From: SIG440 sp045578305
Lineage (GTDB): Bacteria > Bacillota > Clostridia > Monoglobales > Monoglobaceae
Length of the DNA stretch: 15,689 nt
Assembly (NCBI GenBank): GCA_045578305.1
Contig: JAZNKA010000015.1
Span: 1-15,689 of the forward strand
Reading direction: 5' to 3'
Below are positions 1 to 7,352 of the stretch, in pieces. A program made the position numbers and the translations under genes. A model generated the notes under the pieces. That model was not told the origin of the DNA, did no database searches, and was given only the letters and a program-made list of their open reading frames with translations. Each line of letters starts with the position of its first letter. Position 1 is the stretch's first letter.

Positions 1-311
1 TTGTCAGAAAGGTAAAAATTGATAAATCCTGCACCTGCAACCTCTACCTTTTGGATGTCACCTGTGGCAGGGATTTCTTCTGCGATTGCCTCGGCAATCT
101 TTCGGGGGGGCATCCTGAGCTCTTTTGCCAAAAGCATTGCAATATTGCATGCAAAATCGCCGTGCTGCTTGTCCTTGGGGACTTCCAGATGCATTATTTT
201 GTCAATATCAACAGAATTTTCAGGGGTCAATACTCCCTTTAAAACTGCAGCTTCAAAAGCCTTTACAACTGCTTGTCCTATTGTTTTTTTAGAATTCTCG
301 ATAATATTCAT
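1..311 (-). CDS. argS: Arginine--tRNA ligase, N-terminal part (cut by window edge)
   Basis: Class I aminoacyl-tRNA synthetase that charges tRNA-Arg with arginine in the cytosol. Only the first 103 codons lie in the window. The visible part matches the ArgS N-terminal additional domain, which binds the tRNA D-loop: the segments HGDFACNIAMLLAK (about residues 50-63) and VEVAGAGFINFYLS (about 89-102) are characteristic, and the catalytic HIGH motif would lie just beyond the edge. The ATG at 309-311 follows a good ribosome binding site (AAGGTGA about 5 bases upstream). It starts 25 bp after the DUF1934 gene with no promoter or terminator between them, so it is probably the last visible gene of the ddl-murI-DUF1934-argS operon. 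The DUF1934-argS order is conserved in Firmicutes (ywiB-argS in Bacillus subtilis). Confidence 0.93.
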   Translation of the reverse strand, partial: MNIIENSKKTIGQAVVKAFEAAVLKGVLTPENSVDIDKIMHLEVPKDKQHGDFACNIAMLLAKELRMPPRKIAEAIAEEIPATGDIQKVEVAGAGFINFYLSD

Positions 312-336
312 TTATCTTCACCTTCCCTTAAGTATT

Positions 337-762
337 CTACTGCATTTTTACAGTCAGATTGAGACTGTTTTTCAAATATTCACGATTGTCAATATCAAGT
401 ATATATTCTATATTTACATTACCACCAAGGTTATCAAGTCGGCTTTCAAGAATTGTCGGGCTTACTCCCACAGGAATTACGCCATATGGTGTTGCGTAAT
501 TGCAAAGAAACTTCTCGCCCTTTTTAAATTCCATTTTGCTGTTATACTTCCCTGACCGTGTAAGGCTGACCGAATCGGATGATACCTTTATTGTAGTGGT
601 GGTTTCTTCAAACCCTGTAAGCTCGCTTTCTTCATAAATAATATAAAACTTCCCGTTTTTCTCGGCAAACTTACCTTTTGTCTGAAGCTCTATTTCATTC
701 ACATCATCACTGCCGTCAATCTTTTGCAGAGTTTTTAGTGAAATCATCGCATTGTCCTTCAT
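337..762 (-). CDS. DUF1934 family protein (YwiB-like, calycin-type beta barrel)
   Basis: A small cytosolic protein of 141 residues with no signal peptide or membrane segment. Its alternating beta-strand pattern (ELQTKGKFAEKNGKFYIIYEESELTG, then repeated short strands) and the motif TPYGVIPVGV near the C-terminus match DUF1934 (YwiB), a family with a predicted calycin-like barrel fold. Its biochemical role is not established. The ATG at 760-762 is preferred because AAGGAAGAG lies at a suitable distance upstream. A TTG at 778-780 in the same frame would add six residues and overlap the murI stop codon, but it has no better ribosome binding site. It sits between murI and argS in one transcription unit. 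The position next to argS is conserved in Firmicutes, which supports the family call but does not give a function. Confidence 0.85.
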   Translation of the reverse strand: MKDNAMISLKTLQKIDGSDDVNEIELQTKGKFAEKNGKFYIIYEESELTGFEETTTTIKVSSDSVSLTRSGKYNSKMEFKKGEKFLCNYATPYGVIPVGVSPTILESRLDNLGGNVNIEYILDIDNREYLKNSLNLTVKMQ

Positions 763-776
763 ATCTCTCTTCCTTT

Positions 777-1583
777 TCAATACTTTTCTATATCAATTTT
801 TTCAACATTTTCCAAAATAGGCTTTTCAAGGAATACTCCGCCAAGTCGGGCAAAGTCCCCGGGCGAATCACTTACAAAATACCTGTACGTCCCGATTGTT
901 TCGTTACCTTGAATATCTGCTTCTTTCAAAACATTCAAAGCGTAATCTGCCGCCGCCATACCCGAGTCAATAAGTGAAACTTCTTCACCCATAACTTCCC
1001 TTATCACATTTTTCAGAAGCGGATAATGAGTACATCCCAAAATCAATGTGTCAATATCCTTGTCTTTAAGCTCCTCCAAATATTCACGGGCGATTATCTT
1101 TGTCACCTCGGAATTTGCATATCCGTTTTCAACAAGCGGCACAAACATCGGGCACGCCTTTTGAAAGACTTCAGCATCAGGGCAAATGTTTTTTATCTCG
1201 TCAACATACTTGCCGTATCTGACCGTTGCAGCAGTGCCCAAAACACCTATTTTTTTTGTTTTGGACTGTTTTACAGCAGCCTTTGCGGCAGGCTCGACAA
1301 CACCTGCAATCTTTGTGTTGACCTCATCTCCAATCCAGGGTAAAGCTGCACTACTTGCAGTACCGCAGGCAATTATTATCATTTTTATATCAAAGGTCTT
1401 AAGAAATCTTATATCCTGACGGACATACTTCATAAGTGTTTCCTGACTGCGGCTGCCATAAGGGACTCTGCCGGTGTCGCCAAAATATACTACATTCTCG
1501 TTTGGCATTATCCGCATAATCTCTTTGACACAGCTGAGACCGCCAAGACCCGAATCAAAAACGCCTATTGGTCTGTTATCCAT
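777..1583 (-). CDS. murI: Glutamate racemase
   Basis: Converts L-glutamate to D-glutamate for the peptidoglycan stem peptide, without a cofactor, using two cysteines. The 268-residue product has the family layout: VFDSGLGG with Asp10, FGDTGRVPYG at about 34-43, the first catalytic Cys73 in ACGTASS, and the second, Cys184, in LGCTHYPLL with His186. The first cysteine loop reads CGTAS where many homologues have CNTAS. I take this as a lineage variant, not inactivation, because all catalytic residues are kept. The ATG at 1581-1583 is chosen because it follows GAGAGG by 9 bases and begins one base after the ddl stop codon. An upstream start at 1616 would lie inside ddl. It is co-transcribed with ddl, and both feed peptidoglycan synthesis with D-amino acids. 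Confidence 0.95.
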   Translation of the reverse strand: MDNRPIGVFDSGLGGLSCVKEIMRIMPNENVVYFGDTGRVPYGSRSQETLMKYVRQDIRFLKTFDIKMIIIACGTASSAALPWIGDEVNTKIAGVVEPAAKAAVKQSKTKKIGVLGTAATVRYGKYVDEIKNICPDAEVFQKACPMFVPLVENGYANSEVTKIIAREYLEELKDKDIDTLILGCTHYPLLKNVIREVMGEEVSLIDSGMAAADYALNVLKEADIQGNETIGTYRYFVSDSPGDFARLGGVFLEKPILENVEKIDIEKY

Positions 1584-1584
1584 T

Positions 1585-2640
1585 TTACCAATCCTCTCTC
1601 GAAACCGCGAGTTCAATATGCTTGCTTATAACTTCCTGCATGGACACTCCCGAATGTTCCCAAAGCTTTGGATACATACTTATCGGAGTAAATCCAGGGA
1701 TAGTATTTATTTCGTTTAAATATATCTTGCCGTTTGTCTTTTCAACAAAAAAGTCAACTCTGGAATATCCACGGCACTCGCAAATCTTGTATGCTTTTTT
1801 TGCATATTCTTTGATTTTTTCCTCGGTTTCTTTATCAACAGGGGATGGAATCATAAGCTCTGAGTCTTCGCATTCGTACTTTGCCTCAAAATCATAAAAA
1901 TCCTTTGCCGGTTTAATCTCGCCAAGCACGGCCGATGTTTGGGGATCTAAATTTCCCATAACACTGCACTCAACCTCGCGGGCATTTATTGCTTCTTCGA
2001 TAAGAACTTTATAATCGTGCTCGAGAGCAAGCTTGACTCCATCTTCCAATTCTCTGCGGTCAGAGGCCTTTGTAACACCCACAGACGAGCCTGCTGATGA
2101 TGGTTTGATAAAGCAAGGATAACCAAGCTTTGTTTCTATCAATTCAAAATCAATCTTGTCACCAATCTTCATTTCGACCCAGTTTGCCTGAGGGATTCCC
2201 GCTTTTTCAAAAAGGATTTTTGCAATGCATTTGTCCATACAAACTGCACTTCCCACAACATCACTTCCGACACAAGGGAGACCTGCAAGTCTGCAAAGAC
2301 CCTGAACCGTTCCATCCTCGCCGTTTTTACCATGAAGAACAGGATATACAACATCAATTTTTATTTTTTCTATGCTTTCACCAAGCTTGATAATTGCTTT
2401 TTCGCATTTGTCCGGCGAAATTACTGCAGGCACAACCTTGCCCGATTCCCAGGCATGATTTTTTATTGCTGAAGTTTCACCCTCAAAGTATAGCCATCTT
2501 CCGTCTTCGGTTATACCGATTGTATGGACCTCGTATTTTTCGCGGTCAATGTTATCAAGCACTGCAGATGCCGAAACCTCGGACACGCTGTGTTCGGATG
2601 AAACACCGCCAAACAACACACAAACACTCAATTTTTTCAT
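1585..2640 (-). CDS. ddl: D-alanine--D-alanine ligase
   Basis: ATP-grasp ligase that joins two D-alanines for the end of the peptidoglycan stem peptide. It has 351 residues, a normal length. Motifs in order: FGGVSSEHSVS (10-20), LHGKNGEDGTVQG (102-114), the ATP-grasp lid IKPSSAGSSVGVTK (178-191), omega-loop FYDFEAKY (248-255) and the Mg-binding ENxxPG-type motif NEINTIPGF (309-317). The tyrosine ending the omega-loop motif corresponds to the tyrosine of D-Ala:D-Ala ligases, so I see no sign of a D-lactate (VanA-type) enzyme. The ATG is at 2638-2640, after a modest ribosome binding site (AAAGGG about 11 bases upstream). It is the first gene of the leftward wall-precursor operon, with its promoter in the short region shared with spoIIR. 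Confidence 0.95.
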   Translation of the reverse strand: MKKLSVCVLFGGVSSEHSVSEVSASAVLDNIDREKYEVHTIGITEDGRWLYFEGETSAIKNHAWESGKVVPAVISPDKCEKAIIKLGESIEKIKIDVVYPVLHGKNGEDGTVQGLCRLAGLPCVGSDVVGSAVCMDKCIAKILFEKAGIPQANWVEMKIGDKIDFELIETKLGYPCFIKPSSAGSSVGVTKASDRRELEDGVKLALEHDYKVLIEEAINAREVECSVMGNLDPQTSAVLGEIKPAKDFYDFEAKYECEDSELMIPSPVDKETEEKIKEYAKKAYKICECRGYSRVDFFVEKTNGKIYLNEINTIPGFTPISMYPKLWEHSGVSMQEVISKHIELAVSREDW

Positions 2641-2676
2641 ATATAATCAACCCTTTTTTAAATGATTTTTGATATC

Positions 2677-2704
2677 AAAGTATAAACTTTAAAAGCTTTG
2701 TCAA
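2677..2704 (-). promoter_or_regulatory. Predicted sigma-A promoter of the ddl operon
   Basis: On the minus strand a perfect -35 box TTGACA lies at 2699-2704. The -10 is either TACTTT (2677-2682, 16 bp spacing, weak box) or TATACT (2679-2684, 5 of 6 matches but only 14 bp spacing). Transcription would start about 30 bases upstream of the ddl ATG. The element lies on the same bases as the predicted forespore promoter of spoIIR on the plus strand. Confidence 0.6.
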
Positions 2705-2709
2705 CAATT
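2680..2709 (+). promoter_or_regulatory. Predicted sigma-F (or sigma-G) promoter of spoIIR
   Basis: GTATA at 2680-2684 fits the sigma-F -35 consensus GYWTA at every position. After 15 bases, GTCAACAATT at 2700-2709 fits the -10 consensus GGNRANANTW at all but the weak second position. The start would fall near 2716, just upstream of the spoIIR ribosome binding site. spoIIR is known to be transcribed by sigma-F in the forespore in Bacillus subtilis, so location and gene agree. Sigma-G uses a very similar consensus and cannot be excluded from sequence. Confidence 0.6.
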
Positions 2710-2741
2710 TCCTTATAAATTCACAAAAGGTGGTTTTTAAT

Positions 2742-3368
2742 TTGAAATATATAAACAAACCAAAATTTATTTTACTTACTTTAAGTCTTACTCTTTTACT
2801 CGTGCTGTCAATATCATATGCAAAATCTGTTTCAAATGACATAAGCAACTCGGTTTTCAGACTTCACATAATTGCAAACAGTGACTCTGTTTTTGACCAG
2901 GAGCTTAAGCTTTCGGTCAGGGACCGTATCCTGAAAGATGCCGGACATCTGTTTGAAAGCTCGATTTCCGCGCAAGATGCTGCCCGGATTGCTGAAGAAA
3001 ACCTTTCCTCTATCTGCAAAATTGCCTCTTCTGCAATCAAAGAAAATGGTTTTGATTACAGCGTAACTGCAAAAGTAGATAAATTTGCTTTCCCGACAAA
3101 AACTTACCAAGACATCAGTCTGCCTGCAGGCAAATACACTGCACTTCGCATCGAAATCGGCGAAGCTAAGGGCAAAAATTGGTGGTGTGTGATGTTCCCT
3201 CCCCTTTGCCTTACCGATGGTGTCCTTGCATTAAATGAGGAATCAAAAGAAACCCTTAAAAACACTCTTACCACCGAGGAATACAGTCTTGTGACAAAAT
3301 CGTCCTCTGGTGCTATTCCTGTTGAAGTACGATTTAAAATCGTGGAAATCTTTCAGAAAATATTTTAA
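2742..3368 (+). CDS. spoIIR: Stage II sporulation protein R
   Basis: Intercellular signal made in the forespore and exported. It triggers the mother-cell protease SpoIIGA to process pro-sigma-E. The 208-residue product has an N-terminal hydrophobic export segment (about residues 9-27), then the family motifs FRLHIIANSDS (about 39-49) and LSVRDRIL, and in the second half FPTKTYQDISLPAGKYTAL followed by GKNWWCVMFPPLC. Start choice: AGGTGG at 2728-2733 is an ideal ribosome binding site 8 bases before TTG at 2742. A GTG at 2730 in the same frame lies inside that site and would have none of its own. It is transcribed against all its neighbours. Its TAA (3366-3368) interlocks with the tsaD stop codon. 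The gene implies that the host makes endospores. Confidence 0.95.
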   Translation: MKYINKPKFILLTLSLTLLLVLSISYAKSVSNDISNSVFRLHIIANSDSVFDQELKLSVRDRILKDAGHLFESSISAQDAARIAEENLSSICKIASSAIKENGFDYSVTAKVDKFAFPTKTYQDISLPAGKYTALRIEIGEAKGKNWWCVMFPPLCLTDGVLALNEESKETLKNTLTTEEYSLVTKSSSGAIPVEVRFKIVEIFQKIF

Positions 3369-4369
3369 TCAAGCGGCAGATTGGCAATTGCATTAAGCGT
3401 CATATCTGCCGTTTTGCCGTTTTGCCATTCAAAATACGCCGCACAGCCAATCATTGCTGCATTATCGGTGCAAAGTTTGAGCGAAGGGCAGACGAATTCA
3501 AGATTGTGTTTTTTTGCAAGATCTTCGCAACAATCACGAAGAGGCTTGTTTGCCGCTACACCGCCCGCCAAGGCAATCCTTTTTACATCATATTTTTTTG
3601 CACATTCAATCAGGTGGTTACTCAAAACATCTGTTACTGCTTTTTGAAAGGACGCGGCAACATCCGCTTTGTTTATTTCAATATTTTTTTGCTCAGCATT
3701 GTGTATATAGTTTATAACTGCCGTTTTGACACCGCTGAAGCTGAAGTCAAAACCGTCTTCACCCATATTAACTCTTGGAAAGCTGATGGCGTCCGGGTTT
3801 CCTTTTTTTGCACATTCCTGAATTGCAGGTCCGCCCGGATATCCAAGTCCAAGTACTCTTGAGACCTTGTCAAACGCCTCGCCCGCTGCATCGTCATTTG
3901 TTTTTGCCAATACCTCGTACGAAGCAAAATCCTTTACATAAACAATATGGCTGTGTCCACCCGATGCAACAAGGCATATATATGGCGGTTTGAAATCAGG
4001 ATGCTCGATATAATTGGCACAAATGTGACCCTTTATGTGATGCACAGGTATCAGCGGCTTTTTCGCTGCAAAACTGAGTGCCTTCGCTGTCGACACCCCC
4101 ACAAGAAGCGCCCCCACAAGTCCAGGGCCATAGGTAACTGCCACTGCATTAACATCCTCAAGAGTCATTTTTGCATCATCAAGCGCCTTGTCAACAACAC
4201 TGCTTATATTCTCGATATGTTTCCTTGATGCAACCTCGGGGACAACGCCGCCAAATTCTTTGTGCAATTCGATTTGAGTATTTATCACATTGGAAAGTAC
4301 TGTTTTACCATCTTCAACGACCGCTGCGGCAGTCTCGTCACAGGAACTTTCAATTGCAAGTATTTTCAT
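3365..4369 (-). CDS. tsaD: tRNA N6-adenosine threonylcarbamoyltransferase TsaD
   Basis: Transfers the threonylcarbamoyl group from TC-AMP to A37 of tRNAs that read ANN codons (t6A), normally in a complex with TsaB and TsaE. The ASKHA-fold protein has 334 residues, the usual length. Visible motifs: IESSCDETAAAVV (6-18), VASRKHIENI (47-56), metal ligands His111 and His115 in HHIKGH, ASGGHSHIV (135-143), FSFSGVKTA (209-217), ALAGGVAANKPLR (267-278) and Asp302 in CTDNAAM. The ATG at 4367-4369 is chosen because it follows AAAGGGG by about 6 bases and gives the standard MKILAIESSCDET start. Longer forms would run far into rimI. It overlaps rimI by 20 bp, so translation is probably coupled. TsaB and TsaE are not in this window. 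Confidence 0.96.
   Translation of the reverse strand: MKILAIESSCDETAAAVVEDGKTVLSNVINTQIELHKEFGGVVPEVASRKHIENISSVVDKALDDAKMTLEDVNAVAVTYGPGLVGALLVGVSTAKALSFAAKKPLIPVHHIKGHICANYIEHPDFKPPYICLVASGGHSHIVYVKDFASYEVLAKTNDDAAGEAFDKVSRVLGLGYPGGPAIQECAKKGNPDAISFPRVNMGEDGFDFSFSGVKTAVINYIHNAEQKNIEINKADVAASFQKAVTDVLSNHLIECAKKYDVKRIALAGGVAANKPLRDCCEDLAKKHNLEFVCPSLKLCTDNAAMIGCAAYFEWQNGKTADMTLNAIANLPLD
3374..3415 (+). terminator. Possible intrinsic terminator of spoIIR inside the tsaD 3' end
   Basis: CGGCAGAT (3374-3381) pairs perfectly with ATCTGCCG (3404-3411), followed by TTTT at 3412-3415. This gives an 8 bp GC-rich stem just after the spoIIR stop codon. The loop is long (22 bases), though it contains its own palindrome GCAATTGC. 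It would serve the plus strand only and lies within the last codons of tsaD. Confidence 0.35.
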
Positions 4370-4817
4370 CGGCTTCCCCTTTCGATAAATTTTTCTGCAT
4401 AAGTATTGCAGTCTCTTTGTTTTCATAATATTTTTTTCTGAGTCCGTTTTCCAAAAAGCCATGCTTTTTGTAAAGATCTCTTGCGGCAAAATTCGACTCA
4501 CGCACTTCAAGGTTTATCTCAAATATCCCCCGGCTTTCGCACTCGCCAATCATTTCCTCAAGCAATCTTTTCGCTACGCCTTGTCGTCTGTAATCCCGGT
4601 GTACCGCAACATCTATTATGTCTGCTGTGCCACAGATGTTCCAAACACCCGCGTAGCCAACAACCTTTTCTTCTTTAACGGCTACAAAATATATCGCTAT
4701 CTTATTTTCAATTTCTTTTTCAAAGGTCTTTTGTGCATAGCCCGAGTTGAAGCATTGTTCTTCAACCACGACCATACCGTCAATATGAGACCTTTCCATT
4801 GGTACAATCTCAATCAT
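4350..4817 (-). CDS. rimI: RimI-like GNAT N-acetyltransferase (ribosomal protein S18 alanine acetyltransferase family)
   Basis: A 155-residue GNAT protein predicted to acetylate an N-terminal alanine, as RimI does for ribosomal protein S18. The acetyl-CoA-binding motif A is DVAVHRDYRRQGVAKRLL (about 71-88), with the R/Q-x-x-G-x-A loop. Motif B follows as EVRESNFAARDLYKKHGF (about 104-121), and the tail contains YYENKETAILMQK. The rimI-tsaD order is conserved in many bacteria, which favours RimI over another acetyltransferase, although substrate cannot be proved from sequence. Its ATG overlaps the TGA of the upstream fusion gene (ATGA), and its end overlaps the start of tsaD, so all three are probably translationally coupled. 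In many genomes tsaE and tsaB precede rimI; here that place is taken by the tsaC fusion. Confidence 0.88.
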   Translation of the reverse strand: MIEIVPMERSHIDGMVVVEEQCFNSGYAQKTFEKEIENKIAIYFVAVKEEKVVGYAGVWNICGTADIIDVAVHRDYRRQGVAKRLLEEMIGECESRGIFEINLEVRESNFAARDLYKKHGFLENGLRKKYYENKETAILMQKNLSKGEADENTCN

Positions 4818-6241
4818 ATCTCTAATTTTTCAATCAGTTCCTTTATTTGTTTTGCAGTCTGGCGATAAACCTCAATCCCGCATCCATACGGGTCAGCAAT
4901 GTTTCCGCTTTCACTCGCAAATTCTGCAAGAGTTTTTGCATTAAAGGCCTGCGGCAAGCTTTTTTTATGAGCATCGGTCATTGTAAGTATTATATCTGAA
5001 TTTTCAAGAAGTTCATTTGTAAGCTGTCTTGATATATGATTTTTTATGTCAACACCAAGTTCTGCTGCCGCCTTGACTGCGTTTTCTTCTGCCGTATTTC
5101 CACCCGGCATAAATCCCGCAGATACCGCCACCGCATTTTTTCGGGAATTATTGAAAATCCCCTCTGCCATTGGACTTCTACAGGTGTTGCCTGTGCATAC
5201 AAACAATACTGATTTTGCGTCTTTCACATCAATAACCCTTGCCGATGCTGCCTTATACAAACGGTTTTTGACCGCTCGCCATAGTCCTTTGTCAGGAATT
5301 TCGGGCGCATAAATCTCTTTTATCCCCAATCTGTCACATTGTCGAAGGCAACCAAAAAGGCTTTTTGCTGCTGTCTCGGGGACATCCTTGCTGCCAAGTG
5401 ACAAAATCTCAACTGACTTTGGCATAAACTCTTTAAATTCATCAAAAATCAGCACTGCAGTCGGATTGATTTTGCTGCGTTTTTCCAAGAATTTTGCAAC
5501 ATCAGTCACATCCCCCGACAAAATGTATGTCTGACCCTTTGGCGAGTAATGCTTGTACTTCATCCCTGGAGCCTTTGGGATGCCATCATCCTTAAGTTCT
5601 CCCGAAACCAAAACCTTGCCCAGAACATCGCGAAGTTCTTCGACCGAAATTCCGCCGGGTCTCAAAACTGTCGGAGTTTCTGCTGTCAGGTCAACAACAG
5701 TAGATTCAAGACCAACAACGGCATTCCCACCGCAAATAATGCCTGACACTCTGCCCGACATATCCTCAATCACGTGTTCGCAGCTTGTGGGACTTGGTCT
5801 GCCCGAAACATTTGCGCTGGGCGCCGCAACAGGCACACCACATTCTTTCAAAAACTCCCTTGCAATTTCATCAGCAGGGATTCGAATACCAACCGTATCA
5901 AGTCCAGCCGATACCTCATCAGGTATAATGGACTTTTTCTTCAAAATCATAGTCAGCGGACCAGGACAAAATTTTTCTGCCAGAAGTTTTGCTGTTTCGG
6001 GAATTTCTGCGGCAAATTCTTCTGCCGCTTTGAAATCTGCAATATGAACAATCAGCGGATTGTCTGACGGTCTTCCCTTTGCTTCAAAAATCTTTTTGAC
6101 CGCAAAAGAGTCAAGTGCATTCGCCCCGAGGCCATATACCGTCTCGGTAGGGAATACCACAGTTTCGCCGTTTTTAATAAGCTCCGCCGCTTGTTTTATG
6201 TCGTCTTTGGTTTTTTCAAAAATTCTTGTTTCCAAGCACAT
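4814..6241 (-). CDS. Fusion of TsaC/Sua5 threonylcarbamoyl-AMP synthase with a YwlE-type low-molecular-weight phosphatase
   Basis: One 475-residue frame carries two enzymes. Residues 12-205 are a YrdC/Sua5 domain (FPTETVYGLGANA at 30-42, KGRPSDNPLIVHI at 55-67, PSANVSGRPSPT at 141-152) that makes threonylcarbamoyl-AMP from threonine, bicarbonate and ATP for t6A. The linker motif APGMKYKHYSP (224-234) and residues to about 335 form the Sua5-type C-terminal domain. Residues 344-475 are a low-molecular-weight phosphatase with P-loop CTGNTCRS (Cys349, Arg355) and general acid Asp450 in DPYG. Thr353 is the residue that in Bacillus YwlE selects phospho-arginine over phospho-tyrosine, so an arginine phosphatase is likely. 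In Bacillus ywlC and ywlE are separate but nearby genes. The ATG at 6239-6241 has GGAG only 4 bases upstream; TTG at 6233-6235 is an alternative start with better spacing. Confidence 0.93.
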   Translation of the reverse strand: MCLETRIFEKTKDDIKQAAELIKNGETVVFPTETVYGLGANALDSFAVKKIFEAKGRPSDNPLIVHIADFKAAEEFAAEIPETAKLLAEKFCPGPLTMILKKKSIIPDEVSAGLDTVGIRIPADEIAREFLKECGVPVAAPSANVSGRPSPTSCEHVIEDMSGRVSGIICGGNAVVGLESTVVDLTAETPTVLRPGGISVEELRDVLGKVLVSGELKDDGIPKAPGMKYKHYSPKGQTYILSGDVTDVAKFLEKRSKINPTAVLIFDEFKEFMPKSVEILSLGSKDVPETAAKSLFGCLRQCDRLGIKEIYAPEIPDKGLWRAVKNRLYKAASARVIDVKDAKSVLFVCTGNTCRSPMAEGIFNNSRKNAVAVSAGFMPGGNTAEENAVKAAAELGVDIKNHISRQLTNELLENSDIILTMTDAHKKSLPQAFNAKTLAEFASESGNIADPYGCGIEVYRQTAKQIKELIEKLEI

Positions 6242-6252
6242 TCATCTCCGAT

Positions 6253-7329
6253 TTAATTCTCTGCTTGAAGCTTCAGTTTCTCGCTTTGGTCTGTTGTAAT
6301 AAGTGCATCTACGATTTCGTCAATATCACCGTTCATAATAGCCTCGATTTTATACAATGTAAGACCAATTCTATGGTCCGAAACTCTGCCCTGAGGGAAG
6401 TTGTAAGTACGGATTCGCTCGCTTCGGTCACCTGTTCCGACCTGGCTCTTGCGGTCAGCCGCAATTGCCTCCTGCTGTTTTTGAAGTTCTGCCTCATAAA
6501 GCCTTGAACGCAGCACCTTCATCGCCTTGTCCTTGTTCTTGTGCTGCGAGCGTTCGTCCTGACACTCAACAATCACACCCGTCGGGATATGTGTAATTCT
6601 TATCGCCGACTCGGTCTTGTTTATGTGCTGACCGCCTGCACCGCTTGCGCGGAATGTGTCAATCTGGAGGTCTGCAGGGTTTATTTCAAAGTCAACCTCT
6701 TCCGCTTCAGGAAGCACCGCTACAGTAACAGTAGATGTATGAACTCTGCCCTGAGACTCGGTTTCGGGCACTCTTTGCACACGGTGAACGCCACTCTCGT
6801 ACTTAAGACGGCTGTAAGCACCCTGACCCTCAATCATAAACGAAATTTCCTTTATGCCGCCAATACCGATTTCGCTGAGGTTCATAACTTCAATTTTCCA
6901 GCGTTTTGATTCGGCATACATAGAATACATACGATAAAGACTTGCCGCGAAAAGTGCCGCTTCGTCGCCGCCTGCACCGCCACGAATTTCCATAATAACG
7001 TTCTTGTCATCGTTGGGGTCTTTGGGAAGGAGAAGTATCTTAAGTTCCTCCTCTATCCTTTCGATGTTTGCCTTTGCCTCCGAAATTTCTTCACGAAGCA
7101 TCTCCTTGAATTCCTTGTCGGTTTCGGGGTCGTCAATCATCATATTGGCATCGTCAATTGTGTTTTTGTTGGTTTTGTACTCCTTGTACTTTTCAACAAT
7201 AGGAGTCATGTCGGCATGCTCCTTGCAAAGCTTGCGCCAGTTGTCCATATCCGCCATTGTTGCGGGATCACTGATTTTTGCTGCAAGCTCCTCGTGTTGT
7301 TTTTCGATAAAAGATAGTTTTTCAAACAT
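6253..7329 (-). CDS. prfA: Peptide chain release factor 1
   Basis: Releases finished proteins at UAA and UAG codons. It has 358 residues, the standard RF1 length. The N-terminal alpha-helical domain is followed by the GGAGGDEA segment (117-124), the RF1-type recognition tripeptide in the form PET (188-190, in RVPETESQGRVHTS), and the catalytic GGQ at 232-234 (ASGAGGQHINKTES). The ATG at 7327-7329 follows AAAGGA by about 10 bases. It lies 23 bp after prfB and 11 bp before the tsaC fusion, so RF1 and RF2 are co-transcribed. The GGQ methyltransferase gene prmC, commonly next to prfA, is absent here. About 78 bp around the GGQ codons are nearly identical to prfB at DNA level (see findings). Confidence 0.97.
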   Translation of the reverse strand: MFEKLSFIEKQHEELAAKISDPATMADMDNWRKLCKEHADMTPIVEKYKEYKTNKNTIDDANMMIDDPETDKEFKEMLREEISEAKANIERIEEELKILLLPKDPNDDKNVIMEIRGGAGGDEAALFAASLYRMYSMYAESKRWKIEVMNLSEIGIGGIKEISFMIEGQGAYSRLKYESGVHRVQRVPETESQGRVHTSTVTVAVLPEAEEVDFEINPADLQIDTFRASGAGGQHINKTESAIRITHIPTGVIVECQDERSQHKNKDKAMKVLRSRLYEAELQKQQEAIAADRKSQVGTGDRSERIRTYNFPQGRVSDHRIGLTLYKIEAIMNGDIDEIVDALITTDQSEKLKLQAEN

Positions 7330-7352
7330 AAAATGTTTTTCCTTTCAAAAAA

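Noticed and set aside
19..555. Rightward 178-residue open frame
   Set aside because: Antisense across argS, the spacer and the DUF1934 gene; no family resemblance.
777..1583. Inactive MurI because of CGTAS in place of CNTAS
   Set aside because: Both catalytic cysteines, Asp10 and His186 are present, and the gene sits in an intact wall operon; this reads as a natural variant.
1585..2640. Resistance-type D-Ala-D-Lac ligase (VanA-like)
   Set aside because: The omega-loop FYDFEAKY has the tyrosine of normal D-Ala-D-Ala ligases, and no vanH or vanX gene is nearby.
5553..6047. Rightward 164-residue open frame
   Set aside because: Entirely antisense to the tsaC-phosphatase fusion, which has clear family motifs; no ribosome binding site or recognisable domain.
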